Positions 18,127 through 26,649 of a stretch of 64,000 nucleotides of DNA are shown in pieces (the stretch's first letter is position 1; every line of letters begins with the position of its first letter). The stretch spans positions 85,994 through 149,993 of the forward strand of contig CALRNL020000007.1 in the NCBI GenBank assembly GCA_943369525.1, given 5' to 3'. The notes beneath the pieces are model-generated. The model saw nothing but the letters and a program-made list of their open reading frames with translations. It was not told where the DNA came from and ran no database searches. Both the position numbers and the translations under genes were made by a program. This stretch comes from BAIKAL-G1 sp943369525 (GTDB lineage: Bacteria > Cyanobacteriota > Cyanobacteriia > PCC-6307 > Cyanobiaceae).

Positions 18127-18984
18127 TCAGGCCATGGCTGGCTGATTGCGCTTGGCGAGGCTGACGCGCTTGCGAAGTCGGCCAGCCCAGCCAAAGGCAG
18201 CCATCGCCCCGAAGACGGGCAAGGGACCCGGAGCGCCCACGACTTCCCGTTGCAACTTGATGGTTGCAGCGTTCTCGAATTCGGTGAAGCCAGTCACGGT
18301 TTGGACAAAGGCGCCGGGTTTGGGAGTAATCACATTATCGTTATAGTAATCGGATACCCCTGTGGCGCCGAAGTCGCCTTCGATGGCGAGGGCGTTGATG
18401 GTGATGCCCTGGCTGGCCGCATTATTGCGGGCAGCTTGCACAGTTGCGATCAAATCTGTCCCCACATTTTGTATGCCATCGCTGGAGATGTCAATGATTT
18501 TGGTGGCCGAATCAAACAGGCCAGTGCTAATGGCGTTCTGAATCGAGGCCACGGCCGCATTGATGCCGCAGGACACACAGGTGCTGCCCGAACCCTGGCG
18601 GGCCATGGTGGCCAGTTGGGCCGCAAAAGTATCAACGCTGGCGGCGTTGGTCAGGTGGGTCCAGTCGATTGCCAGCGGGGTGCGGGCAATCGTGTCCCAC
18701 TGGCCCACGGCCACGGCAATGCCGTTGGGTGAGGCCGCAATCGAGGATTTGATCGTGGGTAGCAGGAAGGCGTTGGACCAGCCAATCCGTTGGGTGTTGT
18801 ATTCGCCAGTGTCGATACTGCCGGACACATCGGTGGAGAGGAAGAGCATCTTATCCACCGTTAGGGCCTGGGCGCTTCCGGTGAATAGGGCCAGTTGCGC
18901 CAGGCCTACGGCTGCTCCGCCGAGGGCGAGGGCGCGCAGGCGAGTGGTGAGAGTCGATCGGGCTGATTGCATCGCCAGAAGCAT
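18127..18984 (-). CDS. Secreted DUF1194/VWA protein with PEP-CTERM-like sorting signal
   Basis: A signal peptide (hydrophobic segment to SAQA near residue 40) precedes a von Willebrand A fold with the metal-site motif DVSGS at 52-56 and later FGATGVSDYY. The spacing and length fit the DUF1194 family of secreted VWA proteins. The last 35 residues read PGPLPVFGAMAAFGWAGRL followed by a basic RKR cluster, which is the cyanobacterial variant of PEP-CTERM recognised by exosortase. The predicted fate is export by Sec, then processing by the exosortase at 8.0-9.1 kb. The start is either ATG 18984 or ATG 18972. It carries its own terminator. Confidence 0.85.
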   Translation of the reverse strand: MLLAMQSARSTLTTRLRALALGGAAVGLAQLALFTGSAQALTVDKMLFLSTDVSGSIDTGEYNTQRIGWSNAFLLPTIKSSIAASPNGIAVAVGQWDTIARTPLAIDWTHLTNAASVDTFAAQLATMARQGSGSTCVSCGINAAVASIQNAISTGLFDSATKIIDISSDGIQNVGTDLIATVQAARNNAASQGITINALAIEGDFGATGVSDYYNDNVITPKPGAFVQTVTGFTEFENAATIKLQREVVGAPGPLPVFGAMAAFGWAGRLRKRVSLAKRNQPAMA

Positions 18985-19204
18985 GATGTGGACCGCCCAA
19001 GATTAGATAGTTGATACGAGAAAAGATAGACCTGATTCCGATAAGCTGCAGATTCGTTGTTTGGCTTCAGCGTTTAGCTCGCACTGCTCAAGCTAGGCGG
19101 CTTGGACTATTGGCTGATGCTGACATGGCTGTGGTTGGCCCGATGGTTGGGAGCCATGCCAGCGATTAGTTCTAGTGATTAGTTCTGGCGATTGACGGTA
19201 GTGA

Positions 19205-20029
19205 TTAATGGCGGGGCGTCACTTCGCTCTGGTCATCGTCTACCAGTCGTTGCCAATAGCTGTCGTTCGGGTTTGTTTTCTTGGAACCGACCTGGGGCCT
19301 GCTAGCGGATCCGCCTCCGCGCCATCTGGCGATCGTGGCGGGCAGGGGGGTGGCCACCCCCAGGTAGAGGCAGGCCAACACCAGGGAGGAGAGCCCCAGC
19401 CGCGCCACGTTCTTGCCCATCAGGAGTTGGCGCCGTTGGCGCTCCTGGTTCACCTGCATCGACAGGCGTCCCTTGATGCGATTCAGCAGTTGGCCCATCC
19501 CCTGGCGCTGGCTGGCCAGGTCGGATCCGAGGCTCGCCAGGGGTGGCAGGCCCTTGGGCAGGGCCCCATAGATCGTCTGCAATTCGGCCTGGGATCCCGC
19601 TTGCTTGACGCGGGCCTGGATCTGTTCGAGACCTTGCATGGAGGCTTCGGCCCCCCCCTGGGCCGTGCCTGCTGGGGGATTCAGCATCGTCCAGCTGGCA
19701 ACGATGAGGACTGGGATCAGCAGCGCATAGCCCACACCCGCGGCGCCGGCGGCCCGGGTGCACCAGCGCAGGGCCCCAGCCGGCACGGCGCCGATCCCAT
19801 CGATACGGCTGGAGAGAAACACCAGGCAAGTGGCCAGGAGTGCTATCGGCGACTGGCTAATAAGCACGTCGCTGAGTTGTAATTGCCACAGGGCGGAGCC
19901 CAGGTTCAAGGGGATCGCCGCGCTGAGGATCGTCAGGGCAAAGATGGTGTACAGGACGACAGCTGCCCACCAGAGAATGCCAGATAGGTCGGGACGTTTC
20001 GGTGCCGTGATCGGATTGCTATCCATCAA
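19205..20029 (-). CDS. HpsJ-like membrane protein, tentative
   Basis: The 274-residue product has four hydrophobic segments (about 18-40, 56-72, 90-112 and 208-235). Between the third and fourth lies a 95-residue amphipathic region with the repeated look of a coiled coil (LEQIQARVKQAGSQAELQTI). This layout recalls HpsJ, a protein of hormogonium polysaccharide systems in filamentous cyanobacteria, and HpsJ-like proteins have been noted near cyanobacterial exosortases. It lies between the two VWA genes on the same strand. The polar C-terminal tail is presumably cytoplasmic. The function is unknown; the family link should be tested by profile search. Confidence 0.5.
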   Translation of the reverse strand: MMDSNPITAPKRPDLSGILWWAAVVLYTIFALTILSAAIPLNLGSALWQLQLSDVLISQSPIALLATCLVFLSSRIDGIGAVPAGALRWCTRAAGAAGVGYALLIPVLIVASWTMLNPPAGTAQGGAEASMQGLEQIQARVKQAGSQAELQTIYGALPKGLPPLASLGSDLASQRQGMGQLLNRIKGRLSMQVNQERQRRQLLMGKNVARLGLSSLVLACLYLGVATPLPATIARWRGGGSASRPQVGSKKTNPNDSYWQRLVDDDQSEVTPRH

Positions 20030-20197
20030 ATAATCTAGTTTATGCCCGCAAATCCTATGGGATAAGCTAAGGCTTTCTCGCTGTAGGATTACCGCATCTC
20101 TGCGGCATTGATGTCCTTGTTGCGTTTGTTGGTTGTGGTATCAAAGCGACTTGGTGATGGATCGCTTTGATCGATCCAGTCCATGGTTTGGTCGATC

Positions 20198-20230
20198 AAA
20201 AAAGGCAAGCCCCGCGTCTTGGAGCGGGGC
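20198..20230 (-). terminator. Rho-independent terminator of the second VWA gene
   Basis: The arms GCCCCGC and GCGGGGC form a 7-bp GC stem with an 8-base loop. On the minus strand TTGCC and a run of six T residues follow. It lies about 30 bp after the stop of the gene ending at 20258. Confidence 0.7.
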
Positions 20231-20257
20231 CAGCGGTTGATGCAAGTTGGCTTGGGT

Positions 20258-21454
20258 TCAGGTGGTCGTTGCCAAAGCTTCGCGCTTTTGAATGCGGCGA
20301 CGCAGGAAACGGCTCCAGCCAAAGGCCGCACTGGCGCCCAATAGGGGCAGGGGGCCTGGCACCCGTTCGCCGTCGCCAACAAGGATGCGATCCCGTTCGA
20401 TCGCCCCTGCCACGCCGGGTGCTTCCACCGAGAAGTTGTAATCGCCAGCGGCCAGGCCCTTCACGGCCATGGTGATTTCGCGGGAGTCACCGCCAGGGAC
20501 ATCGTTGCAGCCGAGGGGATCGGTGCAGACGAAGCTCACATCCAGTCCGGCGGGGGCGCCACCCACCACTTTAAGACTGAGATCCTGGGTTGAGATCACG
20601 CTGCCGACGGCCGCTTCCACCGTGCTGAGAATCGAGCTGATCGGAACGGAGGCAAAGCTGTTGATCAGGGCGCCATTGGTCCCTAGGAAGCTGGTCAAGG
20701 AGCTGGCCTGATCGCCCGATTGGCCGCCATCGTCGAAGTCGGCATCCATTCCTGCCGTAGCGGGCAAGCTATTGAGGGCCACCAGGGCCACATTCTCCGT
20801 GCTCAGGATTGATTTGATGTTGTTCAGGGTGACTGTTTGTTGATGCGAGGAAGCATCACCGAACCAGAGCACTACTTTACGAGCACCTGAGCGCCAGTCC
20901 ACCGTTTCGCCACTGGTGCCACAGAAGCCTGGGTTGGATCCCAGGCCTGGGCAGGTGGTAGCGCCATTTTGAACACCTTGCTGAAGCGCATAGAAGTTTG
21001 CCTCCGGGAGGTCACCTCCACCACTCGCGAACCAGTTGTTGATACCCGCTACCGCTAGTGGAGTGAGGGGGGTGATTTTCTGCAGCACATCATAGGAGCT
21101 ATTGAATGTTTCTCCTGATTCAGATGGATCTCCGAAATAGCTAGCCACGGCAAACTGGGAGTCCGTATAGGTGGTGCTGAGATTGGTCAATAACTGGTTG
21201 GCCACACTTTGAACATTGCCGATGACGCCACCCATGCTTCCAGTGTTATCGGCGAGAAACAGAAAGTCCACCAGGCCGCCACCCACGTCGGTGAAGATCT
21301 TTTTCACCACCGTTACGGTGTCACCAATGGCGATTGAAGCGTTGAAGCTGGAGGGATTAATCGAGCCGGCCATGGCCTGGCCAGGGGAGAGGGTGGCCGC
21401 AGCGGCGCAGAGGGTTCCCGCTGCAACTAGTTTGAGGCTGTGACGACGGGACAT
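20258..21454 (-). CDS. Secreted VWA-domain protein with PEP-CTERM-like sorting signal
   Basis: The 398-residue precursor has a signal peptide ending at AMA (about 29). The VWA domain begins with the metal-site motif DNTGSMG at 69-75 (DxTxS rather than DxSxS). A beta-rich region of about 100 residues follows, ending in FSVEAPGVAG. The last 34 residues, VPGPLPLLGASAAFGWSRF plus RRR, match the cyanobacterial exosortase signal. Cysteine pairs in the middle could form disulphides after export. VWA domains bind protein or matrix partners, so an adhesin-like surface role is likely but inferred. A 199-bp gap separates it from dnaX. Confidence 0.87.
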   Translation of the reverse strand: MSRRHSLKLVAAGTLCAAAATLSPGQAMAGSINPSSFNASIAIGDTVTVVKKIFTDVGGGLVDFLFLADNTGSMGGVIGNVQSVANQLLTNLSTTYTDSQFAVASYFGDPSESGETFNSSYDVLQKITPLTPLAVAGINNWFASGGGDLPEANFYALQQGVQNGATTCPGLGSNPGFCGTSGETVDWRSGARKVVLWFGDASSHQQTVTLNNIKSILSTENVALVALNSLPATAGMDADFDDGGQSGDQASSLTSFLGTNGALINSFASVPISSILSTVEAAVGSVISTQDLSLKVVGGAPAGLDVSFVCTDPLGCNDVPGGDSREITMAVKGLAAGDYNFSVEAPGVAGAIERDRILVGDGERVPGPLPLLGASAAFGWSRFLRRRIQKREALATTT

Positions 21455-21653
21455 GGGATCTTGTGCATCGCAGACGGACCAACATTAAGGGTGTTGAAGG
21501 GGATTTTATGCAGCACTATGGCTTCTCCTTCTTGTTAGGGCTGCGTCACTTTGCGGGCCGTTACTGCACGGTTGCTGTTGGAGGGGTGATCCTTTTGCCT
21601 GGCCTGCTTTTGGCGTAATCATCCGCCGCTGTGCTGCTCCAATCGGGGTCTGT

Positions 21654-23678
21654 TCAGGCCATGTCGTCGCTGAAGTCTGAGATCACTTCGCCGTTGAAGA
21701 AATCGGCTAGGCGCTTGGCCTTTTCATCGATGCTGCCGGGCAGGGCCCGCTGGGGCGGGGCCTCCATAGGAGTTGGCGGGGTTTGGTTGATGCCGCTGGC
21801 CCCTGGGGCCGCTAGGGACGGTGCGGCAGGGGCGACGCTTGCCGGCGTTGGTGCAGGGACAACGGCTGTTGCCCCCCCTGCTGGGATTGGGGCTGGTGTC
21901 GCCACCGCTGCCGCCATGGCCACCGCTACGGGTGTCGCTGCCTGGCCTGGGATTGGTACCGGGTTCATGGACCCTGCAGCTTCAGCGTTGTGGTCCGGGA
22001 CCGGGACCGGGGCGGGGGCCTGAGGCCTGGGGCCTGGGCCTGGTGCGGCCTTGGCCGGGGTTGTCGTGGTCTGGTGGCCGTCGGCGCCTTCGAGGGTCAC
22101 CTGGCGGGGGCTGCCGAGGGCGGCTTGCATGGCCCGCTCCAGCAGGGGCAGGCGGCCCTGCACCATGGCCATCCAGTTGCCCGCCACCCGAACCACGGCC
22201 CGTTGGCTATCCAGCCGCACCAAGGTGGCCTGCTGGGACAACAACATGCGGGTGGAGGGCAGCTCCAGGCCGGTGAGGATCTGTTGCCAGAGCTCCGGCA
22301 GGTTGGCACCCGCCGATGGTGCCCCTTGGGGCGCTTGGGTCGGTTCCGGGACCGAAGGGGGCGCCAGCCCAGGGGCTGGGCTGTCGGTTGGGGCTTGGGA
22401 TGGGATTGCCGGGGAGTGGGGGATTGGGGCAGGAGTGGAGCCGGCGTGGGCTGGGGCCGCACCGCCCCTGGAGGGACCTGGACCGGCTGGTTGGCCCCGG
22501 CCCTGGGGGCCGGCCGGAGCGCTCCGCATGGGCGCAGCCTGGCCTGAAGCCGTGCTTTGGCCGGGGGCGGCGGTCACCACGGTTGGTTGGGCCAGCAGAC
22601 CCAACACCAACACCTCCAGCCAGAGGCGGGGCTGGACGCTATGGCGCAGCTGCTGTTCGCTGCCCTTCAGCTGGCTCTGCCACTGCAACAACTGGGCCGT
22701 ACCCAGTTGTTGGGCTAGCTCGGGCAGCTGGGGGCGGAACTGGGGCGAAAAGCTGGTCAGCTCAAGCCGCTCTGGGGCCACCGCCGCCAGCACCAGGTCC
22801 CGCAGCAGGCTGGTGAGGCCCTGCAACACCGCCGACGGTTCCCGGCCCCGGTCGAGTAGTTCGCGGCAGGACTCCACCACCGCCAGGGGTTCAAAGCGGG
22901 CCAGGGCCGTGGCCAGGGCCAGCAGCTCCTGTTCGGGCACGGCCCCCACCAGCTCCCACACCGCCATCGGCTCGATCGGCGCGGGCAGCAGGCTCAGTTG
23001 GTCCAGCAGGCTCTCCGCATCGCGCAGGCCGCCCTGGGCCCTTTGGGCCACCACATGCAGGGCCTCGGCGGTGATACCGATCTGTTCTTCGGTGGCGATA
23101 AAGCGCAGGTGGCCCTCGAGGGCTTCAAGGGGGATTCGGCGGAAATCGAACCGCTGGCAGCGGCTCAGGATCGTCGGCAGCACCCGCTGGGGATCGGTGG
23201 TGGCGAGCACGAACACCACCCGTGGTGGTGGCTCCTCCAGGGTTTTGAGCAGGGCGTTGAAGGCTGCCGTCGAGAGCATGTGGCACTCGTCGATCACGTA
23301 CACCTTCCAGCGGGCCTGCACCGGCGCAAAGCGGGAGCGCTCGATCAGTTCGCGGATGTTGTCCACGCCGGTGTTCGAGGCGGCATCGATCTCGATCACG
23401 TCGAGGGCATTGCCGGCGGCGATGCTGGTGCAGAGGGCGCAATGGCCGCAGGGGTCCGGGGTGGGGCCGTCGCCGCTGATGCAGTTAAGCGAGCGGGCCA
23501 GGATGCGGGCGCTGGAGGTTTTGCCCGTGCCCCGCGGGCCGCTGAACAGGTAGGCCGGTGCGATCCGGTTTTGGCGCAGGGCGTTGCCCAGGGTGGCGGC
23601 GATCGCCTCCTGGCCCACTAGCTGGTTGAAGGTTTGGGGCCGGTACTTGTGGTGCAGCGGCTGGTAGGCCTGGCTCAT
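21654..23678 (-). CDS. dnaX: DNA polymerase III subunits gamma/tau
   Basis: The 674-residue protein is the clamp-loader ATPase. It opens with HHKYRPQTFNQLVGQEAI, has Walker A GPRGTGKT at 47-54, a four-Cys zinc site (66, 77, 80, 83), the VIDECHML Walker B and the SRC sensor (LSRCQRFDF). Domain III runs to about 360. Beyond it lies a Pro/Ala/Gly-rich region (about 365-460), a short conserved part, and a second Pro/Ala-rich stretch before an acidic C-terminus. No intein or slippery-site frameshift was seen. It is the last gene of a minus-strand run with the LRAT-like gene, clpX, clpP and tig. Confidence 0.95.
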   Translation of the reverse strand: MSQAYQPLHHKYRPQTFNQLVGQEAIAATLGNALRQNRIAPAYLFSGPRGTGKTSSARILARSLNCISGDGPTPDPCGHCALCTSIAAGNALDVIEIDAASNTGVDNIRELIERSRFAPVQARWKVYVIDECHMLSTAAFNALLKTLEEPPPRVVFVLATTDPQRVLPTILSRCQRFDFRRIPLEALEGHLRFIATEEQIGITAEALHVVAQRAQGGLRDAESLLDQLSLLPAPIEPMAVWELVGAVPEQELLALATALARFEPLAVVESCRELLDRGREPSAVLQGLTSLLRDLVLAAVAPERLELTSFSPQFRPQLPELAQQLGTAQLLQWQSQLKGSEQQLRHSVQPRLWLEVLVLGLLAQPTVVTAAPGQSTASGQAAPMRSAPAGPQGRGQPAGPGPSRGGAAPAHAGSTPAPIPHSPAIPSQAPTDSPAPGLAPPSVPEPTQAPQGAPSAGANLPELWQQILTGLELPSTRMLLSQQATLVRLDSQRAVVRVAGNWMAMVQGRLPLLERAMQAALGSPRQVTLEGADGHQTTTTPAKAAPGPGPRPQAPAPVPVPDHNAEAAGSMNPVPIPGQAATPVAVAMAAAVATPAPIPAGGATAVVPAPTPASVAPAAPSLAAPGASGINQTPPTPMEAPPQRALPGSIDEKAKRLADFFNGEVISDFSDDMA

Positions 23679-23726
23679 GGGTCGCTGCGTCCGAACTCCG
23701 TCCCCGCGAACGGCCAGATCCTGAGG

Positions 23727-24416
23727 CTAATCCTCATGGCCCTGAAGCAGTTGGTCGAGCCGCTGTTGCAGTTCCTCCACCTCGCTGAGCTTGTCCTCCA
23801 GGCGCTGGGCCGCCAGGCGCAGTCCCTCGAAGGCCTCGGTGCCGGTCCCCGATCGGGTGGCGCTGCCCTGGCCCCAGCGGGCTTCCGCCTTGGTGAGTTC
23901 CTGCTCTAGGGCCTGCTGCAGCCTGAGCCGCAGGCTTTCGAGTTGCTCCAGGCTGCGGCGCGCCAGCTCCCGGCCCTGCTCGATCGCCAGGCCATCAAGC
24001 CGCAGATCCTGGCGCAGGAGTAGCCGAACACCGGCCAGCAGGGCCGCCGGCACCATTTGGCCCAGGGCCAGGGCGCCGAGGCTGCCCGTCTGGAGCCAGC
24101 CCTCCACCTGGGCGCTGCGGTGGCGGCCGGTTTTGCACCAGTGGGCGAAGTGCTCGCAGTTGTTGAAGATCAGGTTGTAGCGCTGCTCGCCCAGGCGCCC
24201 CAGGGCCCGCCCCAGGGTCACCCCTGGTGGCGAGCAGCTCCCCGGGGGGTAGGAGACGGTGGTGATCGGTTGGCGCAGGCTGAAGTCCTGCAGGGTGCTG
24301 CGCAGGATTTGGCGGCCCTCCAGGTAATGGGCCACCGTGCCATCCCCCAGGTCAATGCCGTGGTGCACGAACAGGCCGTGCTGGCGGGGTACCTGGAGAT
24401 GGTCGGCGCTGGCCAA
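23727..24416 (-). CDS. LRAT/NlpC-P60-like protein with C-terminal coiled coil
   Basis: The first 105 residues resemble lecithin:retinol acyltransferase-type papain-fold proteins. HGLFVHHGIDLGDGTVAHY contains the histidine(s), and NLIFNNCEHFAHWC contains the likely nucleophile Cys87. A hydrophobic segment at about 113-133 and a heptad-rich region at about 145-225 follow. Family members act as acyltransferases, thioesterases or peptidases; which applies here is unknown. The gene sits 53 bp after clpX and 48 bp before dnaX on the same strand, so it is probably co-transcribed with them. Confidence 0.72.
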   Translation of the reverse strand: MASADHLQVPRQHGLFVHHGIDLGDGTVAHYLEGRQILRSTLQDFSLRQPITTVSYPPGSCSPPGVTLGRALGRLGEQRYNLIFNNCEHFAHWCKTGRHRSAQVEGWLQTGSLGALALGQMVPAALLAGVRLLLRQDLRLDGLAIEQGRELARRSLEQLESLRLRLQQALEQELTKAEARWGQGSATRSGTGTEAFEGLRLAAQRLEDKLSEVEELQQRLDQLLQGHED

Positions 24417-24469
24417 GGCAGGGGGAACCGATCAGTACACCGGAAAGGGACGGGGAATCCGGGGGGGCT

Positions 24470-25819
24470 TCAGGCTGACTCGCGCTGGCTGCGGTCGGCC
24501 TTGCTGCTGGGGATCTCCAGCACCTTGGCCTTGCTGCGCTGCTCCACCATGGCCTGGGTGACGGTGAAACTCTTGATCTCGGTGCTGGAGGGCAGGTCGT
24601 ACATCACATCGAGCATCAACTCTTCGATGATGCCGCGCAGGGCCCGGGCACCGGTCTTGCGACGATGGGCCTCGGCGGCGATCGCCTGCACGGCCCCCGC
24701 TTCGAATTCGAGGCGCACGTTATCCATGCTCAGCAAGGTCTGGAACTGCTTGACCAGGGCGTCGCGGGGGGTGGTGAGAATCGATTCGAGGGCGTGGCTG
24801 TCCAGCGGTTCGAGCATGGCGCTCACCGGCAGCCGGCCAATGAATTCCGGGATTAGGCCGTAGCGCACCAGGTCGTCGGGCTCCAGCTGGCGCAACACCT
24901 GGGCGGCCTGGAGGTCCTTGTGTTGGCGGCTACGGCCATCGGCCGGCAGGAAACCGATCGAGTTGCGGCCCAGGCGCCGTTGCACCAGATCCTCCAGCCC
25001 CACAAAGGCGCCACCGCAGATGAACAGGATTTGGCTGGTGTCGATTTGGATGCAGTCCTGATAGGGATGCTTGCGGCCCCCCTGGGGCGGCACGTTGGCC
25101 AGGGTGCCTTCCAGCAGTTTCAACAGGGCCTGTTGCACCCCTTCTCCGGACACATCGCGGGTGATCGAAGGGTTCTCACTCTTGCGGGCGATTTTGTCGA
25201 TCTCATCGATATAGATGATGCCGCGCTGGGCTTGCTCCACATCCATGTCGGACTTCTGCAGCAGCCGCAGCAGGATGTTCTCCACGTCTTCGCCGACGTA
25301 GCCCGCTTCGGTCAAGGTGGTGGCATCGGCCACGGCGAAGGGCACATCCAGCATCTCGGCCAGGGTCTGGGCGAGCAGGGTTTTGCCACAGCCGGTGGGA
25401 CCGATGAGCAGGATGTTCGACTTTTGGAGGCGGGTGGCGGTTTGATCCGTTTCCCCCTGGCCATCGCCCTGCCAGGCCAGCCGTTTGTAGTGGTTGTAAA
25501 CCGCCACGGCCAGCACTTTTTTGGCGTCCTCCTGGCCCACCACCTGCTGGTCGAGGAAGGCCTTGATTTGGTGGGGCTTGGGCACCTCCGCCAGGGTTGG
25601 GGCCGGTTTGGCGGTTTTCTTGCTGGGGGCCTTGCTCTTGGTTTCGGGGGCGCTGCGGGCCGCCACCTGGCTTTCGGTTAGCTCCTCATCGAGAATCTCG
25701 TTGCAGAGATCGATGCACTCGTCGCAGATGTACACGCCAGGGCCGGCAATTAACTTGCGGACCTGTTCCTGGGACTTGCCGCAGAACGAGCACTTCAGGT
25801 GGGCGTCGAACTTGGCCAT
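24470..25819 (-). CDS. clpX: ATP-dependent Clp protease ATP-binding subunit ClpX
   Basis: The 449-residue AAA+ unfoldase begins with a zinc-binding domain (Cys 10, 13, 32, 35), then Walker A GPTGCGKT at 140-147, a GYVG pore loop and Walker B IIYIDEIDKI. It recognises tagged substrates and feeds them into ClpP. An Ala/Lys/Pro-rich linker (about 50-80) joins the zinc domain to the ATPase. It follows clpP after 75 bp on the same strand, the usual tig-clpP-clpX order. Confidence 0.97.
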   Translation of the reverse strand: MAKFDAHLKCSFCGKSQEQVRKLIAGPGVYICDECIDLCNEILDEELTESQVAARSAPETKSKAPSKKTAKPAPTLAEVPKPHQIKAFLDQQVVGQEDAKKVLAVAVYNHYKRLAWQGDGQGETDQTATRLQKSNILLIGPTGCGKTLLAQTLAEMLDVPFAVADATTLTEAGYVGEDVENILLRLLQKSDMDVEQAQRGIIYIDEIDKIARKSENPSITRDVSGEGVQQALLKLLEGTLANVPPQGGRKHPYQDCIQIDTSQILFICGGAFVGLEDLVQRRLGRNSIGFLPADGRSRQHKDLQAAQVLRQLEPDDLVRYGLIPEFIGRLPVSAMLEPLDSHALESILTTPRDALVKQFQTLLSMDNVRLEFEAGAVQAIAAEAHRRKTGARALRGIIEELMLDVMYDLPSSTEIKSFTVTQAMVEQRSKAKVLEIPSSKADRSQRESA

Positions 25820-25894
25820 CGAGGGAGGCGTCTAAGGGGTAGGTCCAGGGCAGGTGGGGCGTCGAGCGCTGATCGGGAGGCAGGAGCTGGTTGA

Positions 25895-26584
25895 TTAGAC
25901 GGGAGTCCCATCGGTCACGACCCGGTCGATCAGGCCGTAGGTGACGGCCTCGGCGGGGGAAAGGAAGTAATCCCGGTCCGTATCTTCAGCGATTTTTTCT
26001 AGGGGTTGGCCCGTGTGGTCGGCCATCAGGCCATTGAGGGTGTCCTTGAGGAAGAGGATCTCCTTGGCCTGGATCTCGATGTCCACGGCCTGGCCCTGGG
26101 CGCCGCCCAGGGGCTGGTGAATCATGATGCGTGCGTTCGGCAGGGCTAGGCGCTTGCCCTTGGTGCCGCCCGACAGCAGGAAGGCGCCCATGCTGGCGGC
26201 CAAGCCGTAGCAGATGGTGACGATGTCCGGGGCCACCTGCTGCATCGTGTCGTAGATGGCCAGTCCGGCGGTCACCGAGCCCCCGGGGGAGTTCACATAG
26301 ATCTGGATGTCCTTTTCGGGGTCTTCGGCTTCCAGGTAGAGCAGCTGGGCCACCAGGGCATCGGCCACGGCGTCATCGATGCCGGTGCCCAGGAAGATGA
26401 TGCGCTCGCGCAGCAGGCGCGAATAGATGTCAAAGGCCCGCTCGCCCCGGCCGGACTGTTCGACCACGGTGGGCAGAACCCCAGGGGCGGCCTGGGGTCT
26501 GGGCGCGATCGCCTCGGGGCGGACGCCTTGCCATTGGTTCAGGACCGGATGGTGGCGCAGGGCTCGGGGTTGGGCGTCGATCAC
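25895..26584 (-). CDS. clpP: ATP-dependent Clp protease proteolytic subunit ClpP
   Basis: The serine-protease triad is complete: Ser131 in AASMGAF, His156 in IMIHQPLGG and Asp205 in EDTDRDYF. This is therefore an active ClpP and not the inactive ClpR paralogue. The product is 229 residues, about 30 longer than a typical ClpP because of an N-terminal extension that may be a propeptide or an over-called start. It pairs with the downstream ClpX to degrade proteins in the cytoplasm. It lies 65 bp after tig on the same strand. Confidence 0.96.
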   Translation of the reverse strand: MIDAQPRALRHHPVLNQWQGVRPEAIAPRPQAAPGVLPTVVEQSGRGERAFDIYSRLLRERIIFLGTGIDDAVADALVAQLLYLEAEDPEKDIQIYVNSPGGSVTAGLAIYDTMQQVAPDIVTICYGLAASMGAFLLSGGTKGKRLALPNARIMIHQPLGGAQGQAVDIEIQAKEILFLKDTLNGLMADHTGQPLEKIAEDTDRDYFLSPAEAVTYGLIDRVVTDGTPV

Positions 26585-26649
26585 GCGGCCGTTGGGCTTA
26601 GGGCAGTGGAATCAATCTATGGCGCCCAAGTGGGCGCGGCGGTATCGGC

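Noticed and set aside
21990..23621. Long plus-strand frames opposite dnaX
   Set aside because: The dnaX protein is unmistakable on the minus strand; the opposite frames are compositional artefacts.
22100..23678. Possible intein in dnaX (known in some cyanobacteria)
   Set aside because: Walker A to Walker B spacing is normal and no splicing-block residues interrupt the protein.
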